Origin: JALYRV01 sp036675475
GTDB lineage: Bacteria; Acidobacteriota; Vicinamibacteria; Vicinamibacterales; SCN-69-37
DNA: 38,197 bases
Assembly (NCBI GenBank): GCA_036675475.1
Contig: JAKFEY010000098.1
Location: 1 to 38,197 of the forward strand
Direction of reading: 5' to 3'
In this document: positions 16,905 to 25,589 of the stretch, piece after piece
Position numbering within the stretch: the stretch's first letter is position 1
Layout of the letters: each line of letters opens with the position of its first letter
The notes under the pieces: model-generated
The model's input: the letters and a program-made list of their open reading frames with translations, nothing else
Databases searched by the model: none
Told to the model about the DNA's origin: nothing
Position numbers and translations under genes: made by a program

Positions 16905-17512
16905 GGCAAAACACCGGCCGTTCGAAGAGCTTCCTCGATCGCGCTCCTCACTTCTGGCAATGGACGCGCTCCGAACAGACCCTTTCGATACAGCACTTTG
17001 CCATCTGGCTGGACCACGCCGAAAAGAATCGCTGGCGTACCAGTCAATCCGATGGACTTCGCGCTCTCCTCATCCCGAGCAACACGTGCTCTTGCATTCG
17101 CTCGGCACGCTTCGAGGGATTCCTGACTCAGCCCAACCTGGCTTGCCGCCGAAATAATGCTTTCGGAACTAAGCGGAATATTCGCAGCAAACAGCACTAC
17201 GCGAACCTTGCCGGTGAGTACGTAATCTTTCTCAACGAAAGGCAACGTGTCTCGCGCGAAGCGAGCGCAGAACGGACATTCGAAATCGGAGTAGATGACC
17301 ATCGCTACTGGCGCACCGGGATCGCCTCGCTCTGGTCCCTCGATGCTTGTCGCTTCGCGGGGCAGTGCTGGTTCGCGTCCAGCTGGGGCTGGCCGTGACA
17401 CGCCTCGGCCGAAAATGAACGTTCCGGCCGCAACCACGATCGCCAGCGTGGCGACGATGTCCAACACGAGACGTGTTTTCGTGAAGTCGCTAACGCGTTG
17501 ATTCATTTCCAT
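16901..17512 (-). CDS. Membrane-anchored DsbA-like thiol-disulfide protein, shortened
   Basis: A 203-residue protein with an N-terminal membrane anchor (about 14-35), a Pro-rich linker and a thioredoxin fold: IYSDFECPFCARFARDTLPF with Cys79 and Cys82, and the cis-Pro loop LTGTPAILFG. This matches the DsbA-like 'thioredoxin_4' group. Between KVRVVLFAANIPL and the cis-Pro loop it appears to lack roughly 40 residues of the helical insertion present in family members, leaving SSESIISAASQVGLSQESLEACRANARARV. It would act in the periplasm. GAAGG lies about 6-8 bases before the ATG at 17512. It is upstream of and coupled to the VWFA-related gene and divergent from a Cys-rich secreted protein, a possible substrate (inference). 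Confidence 0.85.
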   Translation of the reverse strand: MEMNQRVSDFTKTRLVLDIVATLAIVVAAGTFIFGRGVSRPAPAGREPALPREATSIEGPERGDPGAPVAMVIYSDFECPFCARFARDTLPFVEKDYVLTGKVRVVLFAANIPLSSESIISAASQVGLSQESLEACRANARARVARDEESAKSIGLTGTPAILFGVVQPDGKVLYRKGLFGARPLPEVRSAIEEALRTAGVLP

Positions 17513-17700
17513 TGGCCACCTTCAAAGGCGAGTCTGAAGCCTTCCGTTCATGGAATCAACATCAAGAAGTATTCAGGCTTGTCGAATATTCCATACCGCT
17601 TGGCCAATTCCAGAACCGACGCTTGCGGAGGGCGAGTACCGGGGGCACGCTGGTGACTCCGAACCCTGCCGGTCGGGCCAGGGTCTTGGCCAGAAGAAGA

Positions 17701-17706
17701 AGGAGG
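17701..17706 (+). promoter_or_regulatory. Ribosome binding site fixing the Cys-rich protein start
   Basis: AGGAGG with a 6-base spacer to the GTG at 17713. It supports that start over an upstream extension to 17512 that would lack a signal peptide at its N-terminus. Confidence 0.75.
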
Positions 17707-17712
17707 GATTGT

Positions 17713-18015
17713 GTGTCCAGACTGATCCGGAAGTTCATGGTTGCGGGTTTCCTATGGACCGCTCTGTTCGTGCCAGGCGAGGAAGCTGTCGCCTACTCGT
17801 GCTCCGCGAACCTGAGTTGCTTCCAGTTGCTTCCGCAAACTTTGTGCACTCAGGACTACGAGGGCTGTTGCTCCGCGCTGGAATCGAACTGCATGAGCGG
17901 ATGCGACAGCTGCTTCGGCACGCCGATGTGGTCCACGGGCCCCTGCGATCGTAACGTAGGGCCTGACGAGGACCTCTGCATGGTGGAGTGCGACTGCCTG
18001 ATCCCACTCAAGTGA
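17713..18015 (+). CDS. Secreted cysteine-rich protein, 12 Cys, unknown function
   Basis: A 100-residue protein starting at GTG 17713 behind AGGAGG. Residues 1-27 form a signal peptide: basic SRLIRK, hydrophobic FMVAGFLWTALFV, and an AVA cleavage site before YSC. The mature 73 residues contain 12 cysteines, an even number that could form six disulfides, spaced C-5-C-8-C-6-CC-6-C-3-C-2-C-10-C-10-C-3-C-1-C. The mature chain is acidic (about ten Asp/Glu, very few Lys/Arg). I do not recognise the family. It lies in the lower-GC segment and diverges from a DsbA-like gene, with about 200 bases between them in which I see no clear promoter. Alternatives are a metal-binding protein, a secreted inhibitor or toxin-like knottin; none can be favoured. 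Confidence 0.7.
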   Translation: MSRLIRKFMVAGFLWTALFVPGEEAVAYSCSANLSCFQLLPQTLCTQDYEGCCSALESNCMSGCDSCFGTPMWSTGPCDRNVGPDEDLCMVECDCLIPLK

Positions 18016-18100
18016 ATCGGGAGCCAAGGGAAGGGTTCTGTCGCGCCATTGGCCGACTACGTGATTGAAGCCAGTCATGCACTAACTGAGACCCCAGAAC

Positions 18101-18125
18101 GCCGGCGCGCCGTGTGCGCGCCGGC
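18101..18125. terminator. Strong GC hairpin between convergent genes
   Basis: GCCGGCGCGC, loop CGTGT, GCGCGCCGGC: a perfect 10-bp stem between the Cys-rich gene and the convergent S9 peptidase gene. No long T run follows on either side (a short TTCTTGTTTCT lies 15 bases downstream on the plus strand), so it may be a weak bidirectional terminator or a 3'-end protecting hairpin. Confidence 0.55.
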
Positions 18126-18158
18126 TCCGGCTCGAAGTTCTTGTTTCTGGCCTAGGGC

Positions 18159-20393
18159 CTAGCGAGCCCCACCGCTCGGCTTCAAGTATCTGTTCAGAAA
18201 CTCCGCGGCCCGGTCGAACGTGTAGATCCACCGGCTGTGAATGAGCGAATCGTGCACATCGTCGGGGAACACGATCAGCTCGTAGTGCACATCGCGCGCG
18301 CGCAGCAGCTGCACCAGGCCCGTCGTCTGCTGAAACGCGACGTTGCGGTCATCGTCACCATGCAGCAGCAGGACGGGCGACTTCCAGCCGTCGATCGCGC
18401 CGATGACCGACGACTTGAACGAGACCGACTCGGGATCGAGTGAGCTGCCCCAGAGGTGCACGCCGGCGAGATCGACGCCGGCCTTGAAGATGTCGGAGTT
18501 GCGCGCGAGGGCCTGCGCCGTCAGCACGCCGCCGTAGGAGAGACCCCAGATGCCGATGCGATCGGCGTCGACGTCCGCGCGCCCCTGCAGATACTTGCCG
18601 GCCGCGAGCACGTCCGCGTACTCCGCGTTGCCGCGGCCGCCGGTGTTCGGCGCGCGCCGGAACGAGTTTCCATAGCCCACGCCGCTGCGATAGTTCACCG
18701 ACAAGACGATGTAGCCCTGGTTGACCAGGTACTGATCGAAGGCGTACGCCATGTGGTAGAAGTGCCGGTAGTGATACCCAAGCAGCATCTGCCGCACGGG
18801 CCCGCCGTGCACGAAGATCACCGCCGGCCGCTTCTCGCCCGGCTTCAAGTCCTTCGGCAGAAACAACTGGTTGTAGAACTCGAAGCCGTCGGCTGCCTTC
18901 AGCGTGACCGCTGTGGGGACGACGTGCGCGTCGATGGGGAAGCGGGACGCGAGCGTTGGAAAGAGGATGCGCTCCTCGCCGCCCGCGGCGGGAACGATGG
19001 CGACCGACTGCGGGACCTTGGCATCGGCAAAGAAGATCGCAACGTGTTTGCCTGACGCGACGGGGAAGGGCATCGTCTCGATGCCGTCGCCCTTCGTGAC
19101 CTGGCGCGGCGTGCCGCCCGCGACCGGAACCGCCCAGATGTCGCGGCGATCGATGTCGCCGGCGTTCGACGTGTAAAAGAACGTCTGGCCGTCGGCCGAC
19201 ACACGCCACGACGAGGTGTCTTCGATCATGCCGTCGGTGGTCGTGAGCAGTGTCGGGCGCGCGGTCGACACGGCTTCGGTGACCGGCACCGAGAAGAAGC
19301 GATCCCACTCGTCGTTCGGCTGCGCGGCGGAGAAGACGACGTGGTTGCCGGCCCAGGTGAAGTTGGTGACGTTCGAGAAGATCGGATCGTTCGGCTGGTT
19401 GTGCCAGAACTCGTGGCCGTCGCCGGTGGCGACGTCGGCGACCCAGAGACCGAGCGTGTAGCCGCCGCGGAACGCCGCGCGGGTGAGGCCGGGAATCTGG
19501 TGGGCCGCCGCGGGGATGTTCGAATTGCCGGCCTGGCCGCGTCCGCCCTGGCGTCCCTGATTCTGCGCGGCGGGTCCGGGCGGATTGCCGACGCCGCCGA
19601 TGCCCGCCTGTCCCTGCTGGCCGAAGGCCAGCCCTGGTCGGCGAACGAAGGCGACGCGCCGGCTGTCGGCTGACCACGCCGGGCTCGAGTCGCGATCGAC
19701 GTTCGGCGCGAGATACGTGATCGTGTTCGCCGCGATGTCGTACACGCCGATGTACGCGTGATCGACGCGGTCGCTCACGAACGCGATCTTCTTCGAGTCG
19801 GGTGACCACACCGGATTGCCGTTCGTGCCCCACACCGTGAAGTACGGCTTCTCGCCCTTGTCGGCGGCGGTGGGCGCCGCGGCCGCGCGCGTCGGCGCGC
19901 GATGAATCTGTCCGTCCTTCACGTAGAGCACCGCGCTGCCGTCGGGCGCGAGCACCGGCGTGCCGCGTTCGATGGCGGCGAGGCGGCGCGGCCTCGAGCC
20001 CGGAGCCGTGCGCACCGCCCACACCGCGCGCTCGGCGCCCGCGGGATCGCTCGACGGATTGGCCACCCAGTTGTCGCGATTGAGGGCGTGCCCCCGCACG
20101 AACATCACCACCGAGCCATCCTCCGAAATCGCCAGGTCGGTGAGGTCGACGCCATCGTCCTTCAGGAACGACGTCAGGCGCACTGGCGTGTAGGCGGGCG
20201 CGGCGGCGACATAGACGTTGCGCTTGCCCTCGTCGTACGCGATCCACGCGATGCGGTCGGCCTTGCGGGCCGCGGCCATCGTGACCGGGTAGGCGGGGCT
20301 GATGTAGTCGGCCGGTGCCGGGGCTTTCTGGGCCGAGACGGGACCCGCCACCAGCAGGGCAAGAAGCGCGAAAAGGGCGGTGCGGTGCTGCAT
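18159..20393 (-). CDS. Secreted S9 (prolyl oligopeptidase) family peptidase
   Basis: A 744-residue protein starting at MQHRTALFALLALLVAGPVSAQ, a clear signal peptide; upstream in-frame codons lack one. The N-terminal two thirds is a beta-propeller with repeated WSPDSKKIAFVSD / WSADSRRVAFVRR motifs. The C-terminal alpha/beta-hydrolase carries Ser619 in GLSYGG, Asp682 in HGDDDRNV and His714 in PDDVHDS, the catalytic triad of the dipeptidyl peptidase IV/acylaminoacyl peptidase group. A Gly/Gln/Asn-rich stretch (about 257-294) interrupts the propeller. It probably degrades peptides in the periplasm. The divergent membrane-protein gene starts only 32 bases away. Confidence 0.93.
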   Translation of the reverse strand: MQHRTALFALLALLVAGPVSAQKAPAPADYISPAYPVTMAAARKADRIAWIAYDEGKRNVYVAAAPAYTPVRLTSFLKDDGVDLTDLAISEDGSVVMFVRGHALNRDNWVANPSSDPAGAERAVWAVRTAPGSRPRRLAAIERGTPVLAPDGSAVLYVKDGQIHRAPTRAAAAPTAADKGEKPYFTVWGTNGNPVWSPDSKKIAFVSDRVDHAYIGVYDIAANTITYLAPNVDRDSSPAWSADSRRVAFVRRPGLAFGQQGQAGIGGVGNPPGPAAQNQGRQGGRGQAGNSNIPAAAHQIPGLTRAAFRGGYTLGLWVADVATGDGHEFWHNQPNDPIFSNVTNFTWAGNHVVFSAAQPNDEWDRFFSVPVTEAVSTARPTLLTTTDGMIEDTSSWRVSADGQTFFYTSNAGDIDRRDIWAVPVAGGTPRQVTKGDGIETMPFPVASGKHVAIFFADAKVPQSVAIVPAAGGEERILFPTLASRFPIDAHVVPTAVTLKAADGFEFYNQLFLPKDLKPGEKRPAVIFVHGGPVRQMLLGYHYRHFYHMAYAFDQYLVNQGYIVLSVNYRSGVGYGNSFRRAPNTGGRGNAEYADVLAAGKYLQGRADVDADRIGIWGLSYGGVLTAQALARNSDIFKAGVDLAGVHLWGSSLDPESVSFKSSVIGAIDGWKSPVLLLHGDDDRNVAFQQTTGLVQLLRARDVHYELIVFPDDVHDSLIHSRWIYTFDRAAEFLNRYLKPSGGAR

Positions 20394-20400
20394 GGCGGCA

Positions 20401-20412
20401 ATGATATATTCG
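20401..20412. promoter_or_regulatory. Shared AT-rich divergent promoter core
   Basis: ATGATATATT lies in the 32-base gap between two divergent starts. TATATT (20405-20410) could serve as -10 for the plus-strand gene and its complement for the S9 gene. Neither start has a Shine-Dalgarno, so short-leader or leaderless messages are possible. No -35 element is convincing. Confidence 0.3.
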
Positions 20413-20425
20413 CGCGGGTTTTCAC

Positions 20426-20839
20426 ATGAATTTCGCGCGTGTCGGCCTGGCGGCACTGGTTGGCTGGGCGGCCTATCTGGCGCTCGGTTTCCTCATCTAT
20501 GGGGTGATGCTGGACGATGCGTGGGCGTCGCTGGCGCAGGCAGGCGTGGCCCGGTCGCGGGCGACGGCCGCGCCGCTCATGCCCATCGGTTTCGGCGCCG
20601 GCTTTCTCGGCGTGCTGGCGTTCGCCTATACCTACGCGAAAGGCTACGAAGGCGGCCCCGGCCTGCAGGAGGGCCTGCGCTTCGGCGTGCTCGTGGGCGT
20701 GATGCTGGTGACGTTCGTGGTCGCCTGGAACTACGTGAACTTCCCGCTGCCGCTGCAGTACCTGGTCTCCACGGCCGTGGCCACCGTGATTCAGTTCGCG
20801 GCGCTCGGCATGACCGTCGGTCTGATCTACAAACGGTAG
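20426..20839 (+). CDS. Small polytopic membrane protein of unknown function
   Basis: A 137-residue protein with four predicted membrane helices (about 5-28, 50-72, 87-105, 112-134). A conserved-looking polar loop YAKGYEGGPGLQEGLRFGVLVG joins helices two and three. The pattern loosely resembles DUF1761-like proteins but I do not assign a family. It starts 32 bases from the divergent S9 peptidase and is followed by a palindromic repeat before citrate synthase, so it may share transcription with citrate synthase. Function unknown. Confidence 0.8.
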   Translation: MNFARVGLAALVGWAAYLALGFLIYGVMLDDAWASLAQAGVARSRATAAPLMPIGFGAGFLGVLAFAYTYAKGYEGGPGLQEGLRFGVLVGVMLVTFVVAWNYVNFPLPLQYLVSTAVATVIQFAALGMTVGLIYKR

Positions 20840-20860
20840 CGCAGGCCTTCAGGCCTGCGT
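20836..20860. repeat. REP-like palindrome, copy 1
   Basis: GTAG followed by CGCAGGCCT, TC, AGGCCTGCG. The 9-bp arms are perfect. Same family as the copies at 22024 and 29211. It overlaps the stop codon region of the small membrane protein gene. Confidence 0.75.
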
Positions 20861-20887
20861 CCACCGCTCCGGACTACAATTAGCAGG

Positions 20888-22027
20888 ATGTCCGTCGACG
20901 CAAAACCCAAAGCAGGGCTCGAAGAAGTGGTCGCGGGTGAGTCCGCGATTTGTTTCCTGGATGGCGGCAAGGGCGTGCTCGCCTATCAGGGGTTCGACAT
21001 CCACGACCTCGCGGCGCACGCGACGTTCGAGGAAACGTGCTACCTGCTCTGGCACGGGCGGCTTCCGAACCGCGCCGAGCTTGGCGACCTGCAGACACAG
21101 CTGGCCCACGCGCGACAGCTTCCCGAGCCGGTTCTGCGGCTGATGAAACAGCTGCCGCCCACCGACGGCATGGACGCGCTGCGCACGCTGACGTCGGCGC
21201 TCGGTCATTACGATCCCGACGCGGCCGACCGCTCGCCGCAGGCCAGCTATCGCAAGGCCGTGCGCCTGACCGGACAGCTGTCGGCGCTTGTCGCCACGTG
21301 GGGCCGCATGGCCGCCGGCGGCGGGCCGATTCAGGCGGATCCCGCGCTGTCGCACGCCGCGAACTTCCTGTATCAGCTGACCGGCAACCGTCCGTCGGCG
21401 CTGGCCACGCGGGCGTTCGACATCGCGCTGATCCTGCACGCCGACCACGAGCTCAACGCGTCCACCTTCGCGGCGCGCGTCGCGGCGGCCACGCTCACCG
21501 ACATGCACTCGGCGATCACGGGCGCCATCGGCGCGCTGAAGGGGCCGCTGCACGGCGGCGCGAACGCCGACGTCATGCGCATGCTCCTCGAGATTGGGCA
21601 GGACGCGCCAGGCGAGCGCGTCGACGAGTTCGTGCGCGCGAAGCTCGCGCGCAAGGAAAAGATTCCGGGCTTCGGCCACCGCGTGTATCGCACCGAGGAC
21701 CCGCGCGCCACGCACCTGCGCCGCATGTCGAAGGAGCTGGGCGAGAAGGCGGGCAACACGAAGTGGTTCGAGATGTCCGAGCGCATCGAGCGCATCGTGA
21801 CGGGCGAGAAGAAGCTCTATCCGAACGTCGACTTCTATTCGGCGTCGACCTACTACACGCTCGGCATCGCCATCGATCTCTTCACGCCGATCTTCGCCGT
21901 CAGCCGCATCTCGGGCTGGAGCGCGCACGTCCTCGAGCAGTACGCGAACAACCGCCTGATTCGCCCGCGCGCCGAGTACATCGGGCCGGAGTATCCGCAG
22001 CGGTTCGTGGAACTGGAGCGCCGGTAG
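20888..22027 (+). CDS. gltA: Citrate synthase
   Basis: A 379-residue enzyme condensing acetyl-CoA and oxaloacetate at the entry of the TCA cycle. Key motifs are LHADHELNAST (His187), GPLHGGAN (His222), PGFGHRVYRTEDPRA (His264, substrate-binding Arg) and NVDFYSASTYY (catalytic Asp315). The length fits the short bacterial type (CitZ/PrpC size), not the longer NADH-regulated GltA, so 2-methylcitrate synthase activity cannot be excluded; no prpB or prpD lies nearby. The ATG at 20888 follows a palindromic repeat. With PEP carboxylase also in this window, anaplerotic and TCA steps are encoded within 8 kb but not as one operon. Confidence 0.93.
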   Translation: MSVDAKPKAGLEEVVAGESAICFLDGGKGVLAYQGFDIHDLAAHATFEETCYLLWHGRLPNRAELGDLQTQLAHARQLPEPVLRLMKQLPPTDGMDALRTLTSALGHYDPDAADRSPQASYRKAVRLTGQLSALVATWGRMAAGGGPIQADPALSHAANFLYQLTGNRPSALATRAFDIALILHADHELNASTFAARVAAATLTDMHSAITGAIGALKGPLHGGANADVMRMLLEIGQDAPGERVDEFVRAKLARKEKIPGFGHRVYRTEDPRATHLRRMSKELGEKAGNTKWFEMSERIERIVTGEKKLYPNVDFYSASTYYTLGIAIDLFTPIFAVSRISGWSAHVLEQYANNRLIRPRAEYIGPEYPQRFVELERR

Positions 22028-22100
22028 CGCAGGCCTTTGGGCCGGTGGCGCAGGCCTTTAGGCCTGCGTGCCGGTAGGCCGGGCTTCAGCCCCGGCGACC
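22024..22100. repeat. REP-like palindrome cluster after citrate synthase
   Basis: Contains a degenerate copy beginning GTAGCGCAGGCCTTT (22024), a perfect palindrome CGCAGGCCT-TT-AGGCCTGCG (22049-22068) and a second hairpin GCCGGGCT-TC-AGCCCCGGC (22078-22096). The cluster may stabilise or terminate the citrate synthase message. Part of the 416-base stretch without an intact gene (22028-22443). Confidence 0.75.
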
Positions 22101-22105
22101 TGCGA

Positions 22106-22333
22106 TCAGTACCCGTCCACAAGCAGCCGCGGAGTAACAGCGAGACCCGGCAACAGATCCGACGCGATCAGATCCTGCCCGTGAAACACGCGCGTGGCCT
22201 GCACGCGTCCCTCCGCAAATGTCATGACGTCGACCTGTATCGACAGTTGATGCACGATCCAGCATTCGCGCACGCCGTATTGCGCGAACCAGTTCACGCG
22301 CTCGGTCAGTCGTCCGATCCGCGGCAGCCGGCA
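22106..22333 (-). pseudogene. Remnant of a Uma2-family (DUF820) endonuclease gene
   Basis: The minus strand reads DRIGRLTERVNWFAQYGVRECWIVHQ-like sequence and ends LLPGLAVTPRLLVDGY before a stop, the C-terminal third of a Uma2-type restriction-like fold (typical RKxxYxxxGVxEYWIVDP and LLPGL elements). The upstream frame is closed by a TGA at 22334-22336, so there is no N-terminal two thirds. The plus strand at 22352-22375 reads VVEVLSPF, which resembles the Uma2 core motif in the opposite orientation. Two to three hundred bases here therefore look like a decayed, possibly rearranged gene. Confidence 0.5.
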
Positions 22334-22443
22334 TCACCTACCGGCAGCTCGGTCGTGGAAGTGCTGTCACCGTTCTCATCGTCGGCCGCAAAATTCAAGC
22401 CGGTGCCCCCCCTTCGCGATCTGCTGCTTGTCGGCGGCCGGAA

Positions 22444-23151
22444 ATGGCGTACCGTAAAGCCGTGAAGATGCTCGCCCTCGCTCCGGCGTTCGCCTTCGCC
22501 CTTGCGATCGCGGCTGCTTCGCTACAGGGGACCGCCGTGACCATCGACCATCTGATTCTGGGCATCAATGACCTCGAGCGCGGCATCGCCGAATTCGAGG
22601 AGAAGACGGGTGTGCGCCCGGTCATGGGCGGCGTGCATCCCGGCCGCGGCACCTGGAACGCGCTCGCCTCGCTGGGTGATGGCGTGTATCTCGAGATCAT
22701 GGCGCCGGACCCGAAGCAGTCCGTCGCGTCACCGATGGTCGATGAGCTGAAGCCGCTCGCGACGCTCAGGCCCGTCGGCTGGGCGGTGGGCACCGGCGAC
22801 ATGTTCGCGCTGCAGGCGAAGCTGCAGGCGCGCGAAATACGACATGGTGCCGCGATGCCTGGCGCGCGCAACCTGCCCGATGGCTCGCGGTTGCAATGGA
22901 CCACGCTCGACGTCACGCTGCCGGAACACCCCTGGCTGCCGTTCTTCATCAAGTGGGCCGATCCGGCGAAACATCCGTCGACGACAACGCCGCGCGGATG
23001 CGCCCTGACATCGCTGCGGATTGAGGATCCCAATCCGGGTCCGCTGACCCACGTCTTCAGCGCGATCGGGTTGAAGGTGGCGGCGCGGAAGGGCCGGGAA
23101 TCGCGGATGAAGATTGAGCTGAAGTGTCCGCGGGGAACTGTGGCCTTCTGA
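22444..23151 (+). CDS. Exported VOC/glyoxalase-like domain protein
   Basis: A 235-residue protein. The N-terminus (KMLALAPAFAFALAIAAASLQG) is a probable signal peptide or anchor. From residue 34 it reads TIDHLILGINDLERGIAEFEEKTGVRPVMGGVHPGRGTWNALASL, matching the glyoxalase-like (PF13468-type) VOC group; a second half follows around GWAVGTGDMFALQAKLQ. Catalytic role unknown. The last ten residues LKCPRGTVAF are encoded by a 32-bp repeat that also occurs upstream of the kinase gene, so the C-terminus may be repeat-derived. Met9 is an alternative start. It converges on the kinase gene across a long hairpin. Confidence 0.8.
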   Translation: MAYRKAVKMLALAPAFAFALAIAAASLQGTAVTIDHLILGINDLERGIAEFEEKTGVRPVMGGVHPGRGTWNALASLGDGVYLEIMAPDPKQSVASPMVDELKPLATLRPVGWAVGTGDMFALQAKLQAREIRHGAAMPGARNLPDGSRLQWTTLDVTLPEHPWLPFFIKWADPAKHPSTTTPRGCALTSLRIEDPNPGPLTHVFSAIGLKVAARKGRESRMKIELKCPRGTVAF

Positions 23152-23152
23152 G
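23121..23152 (+). repeat. 32-bp direct repeat, copy A
   Basis: Begins GAAGTGTCCGCGGGGAACTG and ends TGGCCTTCTGAG. It matches the copy at 25541-25572 at 30 of 32 positions. It forms the last codons of the VOC gene. Confidence 0.85.
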
Positions 23153-23164
23153 CGGAGAATGAGG

Positions 23165-23208
23165 GCGACGATGTGCGGTATTCGCCGACGAACACCGCAC
23201 ATCGTCGC
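23165..23208. terminator. Long perfect hairpin between convergent genes
   Basis: GCGACGATGTGCGGT (23165-23179) pairs perfectly with ACCGCACATCGTCGC (23194-23208). Inside, TTCG and CGAA extend the stem after one mismatch, leaving a CCGA loop. With a stem of about 20 bp between the VOC stop and the kinase stop, it is a good candidate for a bidirectional terminator, although no U tract follows. Confidence 0.65.
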
Positions 23209-23210
23209 GA

Positions 23211-25466
<2,256 letters not shown>

Positions 25467-25540
25467 GGTCGCAAACGCGGATCTCCCCACGTGAGAAGCC
25501 GTGGGTCGATGGGGGCGGCAGTATATCGCGAAGCGGGGTT

Positions 25541-25572
25541 GAAGTGTCCGCGGGGACCTGTGGCGTTCTGAG
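25541..25572 (+). repeat. 32-bp direct repeat, copy B
   Basis: Begins GAAGTGTCCGCGGGGACCTG and ends TGGCGTTCTGAG. Same orientation as copy A at 23121; the two copies bracket the kinase gene. It lies between the PEP carboxylase stop and the kinase start. Confidence 0.85.
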
Positions 25573-25589
25573 GGGGGCGCGCGGCGGCG

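Noticed and set aside
17512..17712. N-terminal extension of the Cys-rich protein from an ATG at 17512
   Set aside because: It would place the signal peptide in the middle of the protein; GTG 17713 has a perfect Shine-Dalgarno.
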